NCBI GenBank assembly: GCA_002315195.1
Contig: DCGD01000125.1
Location: 1-7,507 of the forward strand
Source: Prevotellaceae bacterium UBA1787
GTDB lineage: Bacteria; Bacteroidota; Bacteroidia; Bacteroidales; Bacteroidaceae
Direction: 5' to 3'
Length of the DNA: 7,507 bases
Of this stretch, positions 1-6,788 are shown piece by piece. Below the pieces are notes generated by a model. That model ran no database searches. It saw only the letters and a list, made by a program, of their open reading frames with translations, and had not been told where the DNA came from. A program made the position numbers and the translations under genes. The first letter of the stretch is position 1. Every line of letters begins with the position of its first letter.

Positions 1-69
1 AGACACGAGGGACTTAAAATCCCTTGACCAGGAATGGTTGTGCGGGTTCAAGTCCCGCTTCGAGTACCA
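1..69 (+). tRNA. tRNA-Leu (anticodon UAA), 5' end cut off by the window edge
   Basis: This is the 3' part of a class II tRNA. The anticodon stem AGGGA (8-12) pairs perfectly with TCCCT (20-24) around the seven-base loop CTTAAAA (13-19), so the anticodon is TAA (15-17), reading UUA leucine codons. A long variable arm follows, with stem GACC (26-29) against GGTT (36-39); this is a class II feature shared by Leu, Ser and bacterial Tyr tRNAs. The T arm is GCGGG (42-46) / CCCGC (54-58) with loop TTCAAGT. The 3' acceptor strand is 59-65, then discriminator A66 and an encoded CCA (67-69). The 5' acceptor strand and most of the D arm lie outside the window. Confidence 0.95.
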
Positions 70-75
70 GATGAC

Positions 76-124
76 AACGGAGTTATTTAGTAAAACGCGA
101 GTTTGCAGATAAGTCCGTTTTTTT
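76..124 (+). terminator. Probable intrinsic terminator of the tRNA-Leu gene
   Basis: AACGGA (76-81) pairs with TCCGTT (114-119). After a single G-G mismatch (82/113), TTAT (83-86) pairs with ATAA (109-112), giving an 11-position stem with one mismatch. Inside it a second small stem, AAAC (93-96) / GTTT (101-104), closes a GCGA (GNRA-type) tetraloop. The stem runs into seven T residues (118-124). A hairpin plus U-run starting seven bases after the tRNA CCA end fits a Rho-independent terminator. The structure was read by eye and no folding energy was computed. Confidence 0.7.
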
Positions 125-146
125 GTAATTTATTTTGTTCTTATCC

Positions 147-2900
147 ATGAAAAACATCAAAGTGTCATTTTGTAAACGTCTTTTCTTCATTGTGTTTTTC
201 CATGCAGTCATGGCAATGATGGGATTTGCACGTGAGAGAGTCCAAGTGGTTGGATTGACCTGTGCCGAAATGGAAAATCCAGTCTGTGTCAACCAGGTAC
301 GACTAGGCTGGAGGTTGCAGTCCGCGGAGAGGGCGGTTTATCAGAAAGCGTATCAAGTGGAACTGTACAGCAACAATGTGAAGGTATGGGATTCGAAGCG
401 CATCAACAGCGACCAACAGTCAAGCGTCACGTTGGATTTTTCGTTCATGCCGGGCAAGCAGTACCAATGGCGGGTAAGAGTGTGGGATGCTTTGGAAAAA
501 GTCACTCCCTGGAGTCCATTGGCATCGTTCGGAACGGCGATAAATGAACAATGGAAGGCGCAGTGGATAACAACGGGAACAACGGGGAAACAACCGCTGC
601 CCTATATCCGCAAGGTACTCAATTTGCAGCATGGTCAGGTTAAACGTGCGGTGGTGTATCTTTGTGGTTTGGGAAGCAGCCAGCTTTACCTGAACGGCGA
701 GTTGGTGGACCCGACGCGCATATTGGATCCCGCCCAAACGGACTATGACAAGCGGGCCTTGTACAGTGCCTTTGACGTGACATCTTTGCTGACTCGTGGA
801 AGCAATTGCGTGGGAATCATGTTGGGCAAGGGATGGTACACGCAGGACGTTGTTTGGGCGGCAGGACCATTCTCCTATGGAGATCCCATTCTCCGCTGCC
901 AAGTGAATGTGGAATATAAGGATGGGACAACAGAAACTTTTGGTACAGACGAAACTTGGCGATGGACAGAAGGACCTATCACCGGTACCAACATTTATCA
1001 AGGAGAACATTATGACGCTCGTAATGAAATAGATGGCTGGTGTACGGTGGAATACGATGATGCCGCATGGCGTTCGTGTCGGAAGACCGAAGGTACCATA
1101 CCGCCCCGGATGCTGGTTCAGGAATTACCTCCGATGCGTCGGTTTGCAGAAATAAAAGCGACCAGGATATGGAAATCATCAAAGACCGGGAATTGTTGGA
1201 TATATGATTTTGGTGTCAATCGGACGGCAAACGTAAAATTTCATGTCAATCTTCCCGAAGGTGTGCGCCTTGTCACCCATGCCGCGGAAGAAATCGATGA
1301 CAAGGGAGAAATCGATGTGCGTTCAACGGGTTTCGATTTTATCGGCTATCAGGAAGAAGCCTATACCGCTTTTGGAAAAGGCATGAAAATCTGGACGCCG
1401 GCTTTCACCTACCATGGTTTTCGCTATGTGGAATTGACCATTGAAGGCAGCGATGCCGTCCCTGACGAAACATGGCTGACGGTGGTGCCGGTCCACACAG
1501 ACGTTGCGCAGCGGGGTACTTTTGAATGTTCTGAGCCTCAGATGAATGCTCTGCATCGACTGGCACTTCAAACATTCCTGAACGGTTTTGTCGGCATACC
1601 CGTTGACTGCAACCACCGTGAAAAATGCGGCTGGTTGGGCGATACACACGCTTACGATTGCGCAGCCAACATGAATTTCCAAATGAACAATTTTTGGATG
1701 AAATATTTGGAGGACATACGCACCACCAGCGATTGTTTCCTACCGAACACCTTGCACCACAAACTCTATAATACAACTTTCTACTATGCCGACAAGCAGG
1801 TGAAGACGCCTTTCATGATAGCGCCGGGCAAGCGTCTATGCGGTGTGGCGTCTCCCGATTGGGGCACCGCCGTCGTTCAGCTGCCGTGGCACCTCTATCT
1901 GTATTATGGAAATGGGGACATACTCAACCAATACTACGATATGATGGCGCATTGGGTGCGTCATATCGACAGCACGGCGGTGGACAACATCGTCTATGAA
2001 GGCTTGGGGGACTGGTGTCCGCCTTCATGGAACGGTTCCGAACTGCCTACAAGCGTGGAATTCACCTCCACGGCCTTTCATCTGTTGGATTTGAGCATCA
2101 TGAAGAAAGTCGCTGAATTGCTGAACAAAACAGACGATGCGTCTTGGTTTGCCCATCGCGAGAAGGAAGTGCGTCAAGCCATGCGGTTCAAATTCTACAA
2201 CCCATTGAAAAATACATTTTACGGGCAGACGGCAGACGTGATGGCATTGGAATTAGGTTTGGCGACTACGGACGAAGCACCGCTTGTGGCGCAGGATTTT
2301 TTGGACAACGTCCAACGCATACCCTCTCAATTCCTGAACATGGGCATATTTGGCTTGAGCCGTTTCGGGGCGCAGCTTTGTCGGTATGGGAAGGCGAAAG
2401 AGGTGGTCAAACTGCTGACGAAGAAGGGAGACAACAGTTGGGGATTGATGATAGACAGTCTGAAAGTGACGACGTTGTGGGAGGGTTTGCCCTATACGGT
2501 GGCGTCCGCAAAGACCAACACCGCCTCCCATTGTCATCCCATGCAAGGTGGGTTTGACGTGTGGTTCTATGAGGATGTACTCGGCATACGTCCCGTCGAG
2601 GAAGCACCCGGTTTCCGCGAAATATTGTTTCATCCAACCGTTACCGACGCAATGGATTGGGCGCGCGGTTCTTTGGAAACGGCATACGGAAAAATCGTCA
2701 GCGACTGGTGTCATCGGGACAGCACGCTCTATTGGAAAATTGTCATACCGCCTTGTTGTCACGGGCGGTTCGTCATACCTTCAGACCGTGAAGTGCAGGT
2801 AAATGGCAAACCCATACCGGCGGAATCGTTGATGAGGGACTCAGAGTTTGAAAAAACTTATCGTTTCCAGTCCGGAAGTTATGACATAGTGGTGCGATAG
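147..2900 (+). CDS. Secreted alpha-L-rhamnosidase, glycoside hydrolase family 78
   Basis: It is predicted to hydrolyse terminal alpha-L-rhamnose by the inverting GH78 mechanism, in the periplasm or at the cell surface. The ATG at 147 (917 residues) is chosen over an in-frame TTG at 135, because it starts directly on a signal peptide: Lys/Arg-containing N-region, hydrophobic core at about residues 12-27, likely cleavage after Ala28. Domains in order: N-terminal Ig-like beta domain (about 30-130), Bac_rhamnosid_N beta-sandwich (about 160-325, with LYLNGELVDP and GIMLGKGWY), a ConA-like domain (about 325-445, with IYDFGVNRTANV), the (alpha/alpha)6 catalytic barrel (about 450-800) and a C-terminal beta domain. 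The barrel carries VDCNHREKCGWLGD with Asp487, Glu492 and Asp499. These match the spacing of the conserved D567/E572/D579 set of Bacillus RhaB, Glu492 being the general acid. Glu779 in TTLWEG fits the general base. Length is normal for the family. No Shine-Dalgarno is visible. It appears single, with no SusC/SusD or other rhamnose gene beside it. The natural substrate cannot be read from sequence. Confidence 0.93.
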   Translation: MKNIKVSFCKRLFFIVFFHAVMAMMGFARERVQVVGLTCAEMENPVCVNQVRLGWRLQSAERAVYQKAYQVELYSNNVKVWDSKRINSDQQSSVTLDFSFMPGKQYQWRVRVWDALEKVTPWSPLASFGTAINEQWKAQWITTGTTGKQPLPYIRKVLNLQHGQVKRAVVYLCGLGSSQLYLNGELVDPTRILDPAQTDYDKRALYSAFDVTSLLTRGSNCVGIMLGKGWYTQDVVWAAGPFSYGDPILRCQVNVEYKDGTTETFGTDETWRWTEGPITGTNIYQGEHYDARNEIDGWCTVEYDDAAWRSCRKTEGTIPPRMLVQELPPMRRFAEIKATRIWKSSKTGNCWIYDFGVNRTANVKFHVNLPEGVRLVTHAAEEIDDKGEIDVRSTGFDFIGYQEEAYTAFGKGMKIWTPAFTYHGFRYVELTIEGSDAVPDETWLTVVPVHTDVAQRGTFECSEPQMNALHRLALQTFLNGFVGIPVDCNHREKCGWLGDTHAYDCAANMNFQMNNFWMKYLEDIRTTSDCFLPNTLHHKLYNTTFYYADKQVKTPFMIAPGKRLCGVASPDWGTAVVQLPWHLYLYYGNGDILNQYYDMMAHWVRHIDSTAVDNIVYEGLGDWCPPSWNGSELPTSVEFTSTAFHLLDLSIMKKVAELLNKTDDASWFAHREKEVRQAMRFKFYNPLKNTFYGQTADVMALELGLATTDEAPLVAQDFLDNVQRIPSQFLNMGIFGLSRFGAQLCRYGKAKEVVKLLTKKGDNSWGLMIDSLKVTTLWEGLPYTVASAKTNTASHCHPMQGGFDVWFYEDVLGIRPVEEAPGFREILFHPTVTDAMDWARGSLETAYGKIVSDWCHRDSTLYWKIVIPPCCHGRFVIPSDREVQVNGKPIPAESLMRDSEFEKTYRFQSGSYDIVVR

Positions 2901-3139
2901 AAAGGTTTTGAAATCGGTTGTACAAACAGCAGTAGGAGGACTGTGGAACGCAGCACGGAGATTTGAAAGAACAGCGGAAATGTCGGACTCAAGCATGAAT
3001 TCGGTGTTTTCTTATCGTTATGTCGTAAAACTTGCGTCATATTATGAACAAGCCATGATGGTTCAACAAAATTTCAGTAATTTCGCCGCAGAATTTGCGG
3101 CGTTAATCGGAATATTATGTCGCAAAAGATTGCAATACC
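2901..3139. other. Intergenic stretch between the rhamnosidase and fic genes
   Basis: These 239 bases hold no recognisable gene. A reading frame beginning at 2908 is open to 3225, but its translation resembles no family I know and it runs into the Fic coding region in another frame. No clear terminator follows the rhamnosidase stop codon. The only ordered element is a palindrome near the fic start (listed separately). TAATTTCG at 3078-3085 is one base from the Bacteroides -7 consensus, but it has no matching TTTG at the expected distance upstream, so I do not call a promoter. Confidence 0.6.
3084..3102. repeat. Perfect 7-bp inverted repeat upstream of fic
   Basis: CGCCGCA (3084-3090) and TGCGGCG (3096-3102) are perfect reverse complements around the five-base centre GAATT. 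The element ends 37 bases before the fic start codon. It could be a short hairpin in the fic leader or a binding site for a dimeric regulator. It is not followed by a proper T-run (only TTAAT), so it is a poor intrinsic terminator. What is seen is the symmetry only; function is unassigned. Confidence 0.5.
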
Positions 3140-4429
3140 ATGTATATACACGAAAAAGAAAATTGGACAAATTTCCGATGGGATGCTTCAAGGGTATCAC
3201 TCCTGCAGGAAACGGTCTGCCGTAAGCAAGGACTGCTTTATGGCAGGTTGAGTTCTTTGGGCTTTGATAGCAAGTTGCGGGCAATGGCGGAGAATTTGAC
3301 TTACGACGTTGTGTATTCATCTGAGATAGAAGGTATTCTCTTGAATGTTGATCAAGTACGTTCTTCCATAGCCAGGAGACTGGGCATAGAGCATGTGAAG
3401 AATATCGCACCTTCGCACTATGTTGACTCAGTAGTTAGCGTAATGCTCGATGCAGTGCAGCACTATGACTCGCCCCTCAGTAAAGAGAAACTATGCGCTT
3501 GACAATCCACATTCTTTCCGTCAGGTTTCAGCGAAGGTAGCTCAATAGAGGTAGGGAAATACCGCACACATAAGGAGCAAATTGTCAGCGGAATGTTTGG
3601 TCGGGAGAAGATACATTATATTGCGCCTTCTCCAGACCGAGTGGAAGGAGAAATGGATCGGTTCCTGATGTGGTTTGACAGCGAAGAGCCGGTGAGCTTC
3701 GTTATCAGGTCCGCTATCGCTCATTTCTGGTTTGTGAGCATACATCCTTTTGAGGACGGCAATGGGCGATTGGCACGTATACTTTCGGACATACTCTTGG
3801 CCCGTGGAGAGAAGAGTGAGTTCCGTTTCTACAATGTTTCGTCGCAAATCAACAAGGATAAGCGACATTACTACGACATTCTGGAGCGTATGCAGCATGG
3901 CGATGGCGACATCACGGAATGGCTGGTTTGGTATTTGCAGAAATTGGTCGATGCACTCAATGAAGCAGAAATTATCGTAACCACGGTTTTGAACAAGAGT
4001 TTGTTCTGGCAAAAGGCATCATCCATAGCCATGACAGAGAGACAGATAAAGTTGCTCAACCTCTTTCTTGATGGTTATGAGGCGAAGATAACATCGAAGA
4101 CTTGGGCCGCTTTGGCAAAATGTTCGAAGGACACAGCTATACGCGACATACAGGATCTCCTCAGTAAGCATATCTTGGTGGCGGATATTCCCGGGGCAAA
4201 GAGACCAAGTTACTCGATAGTCTATGACGTTGAGGATCTCACGCAGTTCTTCACTGACGTATGCATTACTGAGGAGAATGGCATTTCATATCTCAAAGCC
4301 TTGTTCAAAGGAAAAAAGCAAGTAAGGGAAAGAATATTGAGGCTCGATGCAGATCGTTATCAACAAGGAAATCTATCCTTGGCCAATTTACTCAGTAAAT
4401 ACTGCTCCTATATTATGGCAGGCAATTAA
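3140..4429 (+). pseudogene. fic: Fic-domain protein (DUF4172 N-terminus, C-terminal winged helix) interrupted by an in-frame TGA
   Basis: Fic enzymes transfer AMP, or occasionally another nucleotide phosphate, from a nucleotide to a hydroxyl side chain of a target protein. The frame starts at ATG 3140 with the typical MYIHE...NW beginning and is open to TAA 4429, except for TGA at 3500-3502 (position 121 of 429). The sequence either side is LCA-stop-QSTFFPSG. Related proteins, as I recall them, have Trp here (pattern LFGWHAALFPTG), so one TGG-to-TGA change explains the break; no frameshift is needed. Before the stop lies SSEIEG (60-65), matching the (S/T)xxxE(G/N) inhibitory helix of class II Fic proteins. 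After it lie the intact catalytic motif HPFEDGNGR (202-210, His202) and a winged-helix region (about 298-362). A tail of about 67 residues then follows that I cannot assign. Translation could restart at ATG 3593 inside the substrate-binding flap region, giving 278 residues with the core but no inhibitory helix; AAGGAG at 3572-3577 is 15 bases away, too far for a normal ribosome site. Most likely a recent pseudogene or a sequencing error. Confidence 0.85.
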
Positions 4430-4476
4430 GCATTACAAGTGAAGGTGAAATGTCAGTCCAGGCCTGTTGACATAGA
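4430..4476. other. Short spacer after fic with a CAGGCCTG palindrome
   Basis: Between the fic stop codon and the convergent hairpin lies a small symmetric patch. CAGGCCTG (4459-4466) is an 8-bp perfect palindrome. It is flanked by TGTCA (4451-4455) and TGACA (4468-4472), which are reverse complements but are not centred on the palindrome (off by two bases). The inner palindrome has no loop and so cannot form a hairpin by itself. It may be chance or a protein site. Confidence 0.3.
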
Positions 4477-4553
4477 AAAATCCCCAATGCATCTCCACAT
4501 GGTTTTACCTAAAAACATGGTGCAAACCATGTGGAAGTCTTTTTGGGGATTTT
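4477..4553. terminator. Long hairpin between convergent genes, probable bidirectional terminator
   Basis: The outer stem AAAATCCCCAA (4477-4487) / TTGGGGATTTT (4543-4553) has 11 perfect pairs. The inner stem TCCACATGGTTT (4494-4505) / AAACCATGTGGA (4524-4535) has 12 perfect pairs. The arms are separated by short internal loops (4488-4493 and 4536-4542), with an 18-base apical loop. Reading rightwards the structure ends in TTTT (out of fic). Reading leftwards on the minus strand it ends in TTTTT (out of the glucosaminidase gene, whose stop codon is only about 40 bases away). Its position between two converging genes supports termination in both directions. A degenerate miniature mobile element is an alternative, but no target duplication is evident. 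Confidence 0.65.
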
Positions 4554-4591
4554 CGGTTGGCAGGTCCGCTGTCTGTATCGGATAGGAAGGC

Positions 4592-6757
4592 TTATCGCAC
4601 GGCGTTCAAATAGAGGTCAATATGCGATTCTATATCCTTGGCTACCTTGTAGGCGTTGCCTTGCGGTTTTGATGGATAGGGATACTTTGAATAAATCTCT
4701 TCTTGGGTTATTTTTTTCAATTTAGGGATCAATTCGGAGTACAGCCAATTCTTGTCCACTTTTTCCCCACGTTCCATTCTGCTTATGGATTCGTCAAAAA
4801 ATAATTTCCAACGCCGATGGTAGTAGTCGCCTACCAATCCCTGCCACAGACGGCGTGCATAATCGTCCAGTGCCCCACCTCCCCAAAAAGTGACGATGGT
4901 CCTGGCATTCAGTTCATAGTAGTCTTTCTCAGCCGCGGTTGAACCAAAACGTCTGGCACTTTCTATCCATCGTCCGAAAAGGAAGTCTTTGTGTGTCAAC
5001 AGCAGTCTGTCGGCATCGGCAAAGAGTTTTTCGGAAATTTCCCTGATGTCTTTCATGCGGGAAAGGTCATGTTTGTTTATGGCATCGTAGTATTTATCCA
5101 CCAAAAGCGTAAATGTGTTGGCGAGGAAATGGGTGTAGAGCGTCACGATGTCGTATTGCGAATCCTCCGTATCGGATGGGTTGGCGAGCAGCAAGCGACA
5201 ACTTTCCAACAAACGTCGGTTGTCGTAGGGCAGTTGGGTTTGGGGGTTGTGGTGATTGAGGTTCGGGCTTCTTGCCATCACCGTCCCTTCGTAGTAGTTC
5301 GCAGCATGGATATACACTTCGTCAATAAGACGTGTCCAAGCATTTTGGGCGCCGGTGGAAACTTCTTTGTTCTTGCGTCTGAGGGAACTCCAATTCCTTA
5401 TCCATTCATGAGGTTCAAGGGTGTCGCACCAAAGACGTTCAAAGAAATATTCGTAGGGGTGGGGACTGACGGAGAACCCTTCCAACGTACAACCCATGCC
5501 GGTGCATGACGTCGGGGTGGAGAACAACGCTTCCAATTTTTTATCCACATCCACGATGTTGCCTTCCAGGACACTCACTCCCCCGAAATTGCCGATATAG
5601 CACCAGATGAAGGGCTGTCCGTGGTGACTTTCACTCTTGCGCCACATCTCTTCGTACTCCGCGGCATAGTCCAACATGATGATCTTGCCTTTGGGTACCG
5701 CGTTCATCGATGCCTTGATGGCTTCGGGCGTCCATATCTGAGGCGTGAAATATATCCATGCCATTTCTACCCAAATGGCCTCGGGGTCTACGTTTGACAA
5801 ACTGGAATAGATGGTCCCCGTCACTTCACCTAAATATGCGGGGTCACGGCTGGGAGGATCCAGTTCGTTGAAGGGGTCTGCCCCATATAGATGATCCGTG
5901 CCATAGACCTCTGTTTGTTTTTCAAGAAAACTTTTCTGCACTTCCGCAAAGAAAGGGTCGGTGGGGTCGAGGAAGTAGGTGGAGGGGAAATTGCACCATG
6001 ATGCCAGTTTCTTTATGTTGGCGTTGGGATGCAACTCGGCAATCTTTGCCGGAACATGGCCGCTGAACGCAGGCAGCACCGCTCGCATGCCCAATTCCCT
6101 TTCGCGCTTGAGAATCCGCTTTTGCAGTTCCATTTGTCCGTCAATCCAACTTTGGGGCAGAGGTCCCTGCCAAGCGTCCAAGTTTGCCATTCTATGCCAT
6201 GGCAAATGCGCCGGCCCCGTGAAATAAGCTCGGATTTCCTCTGCGCTCATTCCCATTTCTTGCCATACTTTCATCCAAATGGCTTCCTGACCGGTGATGT
6301 TGAGTGCCATGTTTATTCCATTCAGAGCCATCCAGTCTATCAGCCATTCCCAATCTTCCCAGGAAAACCAGGGCAGACTATAGCCGTGCGTACAGTAGTT
6401 GAGGAAGAAACGGTTGTCCACCTTCGCCGTTCTTTCCACGGGGGTCTTCACGCGCGCCAGTTTCCGGGGTATTCTGAGTTTTCCCTTGCTCCAAGGGTAG
6501 TCCACGCCCAAATAGTTTCTGAGATAGTAATTGAGCCCGACGGACATGGAAACGGGATTGTCACCTTTGATGAGAATCTTGTCGCCCTGTTGTTCCAAAC
6601 GGAATGAATTGGGCTTTGCGGTATCTATGACAAATGCGATGTTCTTGGCTTTAGACCCCAAGACTCTTGCCGCCAAATCTTCGGCGGCTTTGCATTGGGC
6701 TTTGGATTCCAATCCCAGTGCAACCAGTAAAAAAAATAAAATGAATAAGTGCTTCAT
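4592..6757 (-). CDS. Secreted alpha-N-acetylglucosaminidase, glycoside hydrolase family 89 (NAGLU-like)
   Basis: It is predicted to release terminal alpha-linked GlcNAc by a retaining mechanism. Family members act on heparan sulfate (human lysosomal NAGLU) or on GlcNAc-alpha-1,4-Gal caps of mucin (Clostridium perfringens GH89). The start is placed at ATG 6757 (721 residues) because it begins a clear signal peptide, MKHLFILFFLLVALGLESKA, with cleavage expected after Ala20. The frame stays open upstream to 6847, but that adds a non-secretory 30-residue extension and would overlap the DHFR gene. The nearby Cys22 is not in a lipobox. Domains: small N-terminal alpha/beta domain (about 25-100), TIM barrel (about 115-445), helical C-terminal domain (about 455-715). 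The family signatures NGINMALNITGQEAIW, FTGPAHLPWHRM and PAFSGHVP are present. Catalytic candidates are Glu298 in GADPFNELDPP and Glu426 in GCTLEGFS, matching human Glu316 and Glu446 with nearly the same separation (128 against 130). It lies 31 bases after DHFR and ends in TAA. Confidence 0.95.
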   Translation of the reverse strand: MKHLFILFFLLVALGLESKAQCKAAEDLAARVLGSKAKNIAFVIDTAKPNSFRLEQQGDKILIKGDNPVSMSVGLNYYLRNYLGVDYPWSKGKLRIPRKLARVKTPVERTAKVDNRFFLNYCTHGYSLPWFSWEDWEWLIDWMALNGINMALNITGQEAIWMKVWQEMGMSAEEIRAYFTGPAHLPWHRMANLDAWQGPLPQSWIDGQMELQKRILKRERELGMRAVLPAFSGHVPAKIAELHPNANIKKLASWCNFPSTYFLDPTDPFFAEVQKSFLEKQTEVYGTDHLYGADPFNELDPPSRDPAYLGEVTGTIYSSLSNVDPEAIWVEMAWIYFTPQIWTPEAIKASMNAVPKGKIIMLDYAAEYEEMWRKSESHHGQPFIWCYIGNFGGVSVLEGNIVDVDKKLEALFSTPTSCTGMGCTLEGFSVSPHPYEYFFERLWCDTLEPHEWIRNWSSLRRKNKEVSTGAQNAWTRLIDEVYIHAANYYEGTVMARSPNLNHHNPQTQLPYDNRRLLESCRLLLANPSDTEDSQYDIVTLYTHFLANTFTLLVDKYYDAINKHDLSRMKDIREISEKLFADADRLLLTHKDFLFGRWIESARRFGSTAAEKDYYELNARTIVTFWGGGALDDYARRLWQGLVGDYYHRRWKLFFDESISRMERGEKVDKNWLYSELIPKLKKITQEEIYSKYPYPSKPQGNAYKVAKDIESHIDLYLNAVR

Positions 6758-6788
6758 AACGACACAGAGGATTTTATGATGGTTTTGA

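Noticed and set aside
40..69. tRNA-Leu 3' end as an attachment site for an integrated element
   Set aside because: I found no second copy of the tRNA 3' end in the window and no integrase gene; the adjacent gene is an ordinary GH78 enzyme.
130..137. TTATTTTG as the rhamnosidase -7 promoter box
   Set aside because: It differs from TAnnTTTG at the invariant A. The nearest TTTG (102-105) is 24 bases away, too far, and the transcript would start practically at the ATG.
420..1010. Minus-strand open frame of 196 codons opposite the rhamnosidase gene
   Set aside because: Antisense to a well-supported GH78 domain and low-plausibility protein; a shadow frame.
2908..3225. Plus-strand open frame of about 105 codons starting with TTG between rhamnosidase and fic
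   Set aside because: No ATG start, no recognisable family, odd composition, and it runs about 85 bases into the well-supported Fic coding sequence in another frame.
3500..3502. TGA read as tryptophan through an alternative genetic code, or as selenocysteine
   Set aside because: Neighbouring genes use TGG for dozens of Trp codons and contain no in-frame TGA. The family residue is Trp, not Cys or Sec, and no selenocysteine insertion hairpin is evident after it.
4991..5509. Long plus-strand open frame opposite the GH89 gene
   Set aside because: It lies wholly antisense to a gene with clear family motifs, and its translation matches nothing recognisable; it is a shadow frame.
6688..6757. GH89 protein as a lipoprotein (Cys22 near the signal peptide end)
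   Set aside because: The residues before the Cys are S-K-A-Q, which do not fit a lipobox; signal peptidase I cleavage after Ala20 fits better.
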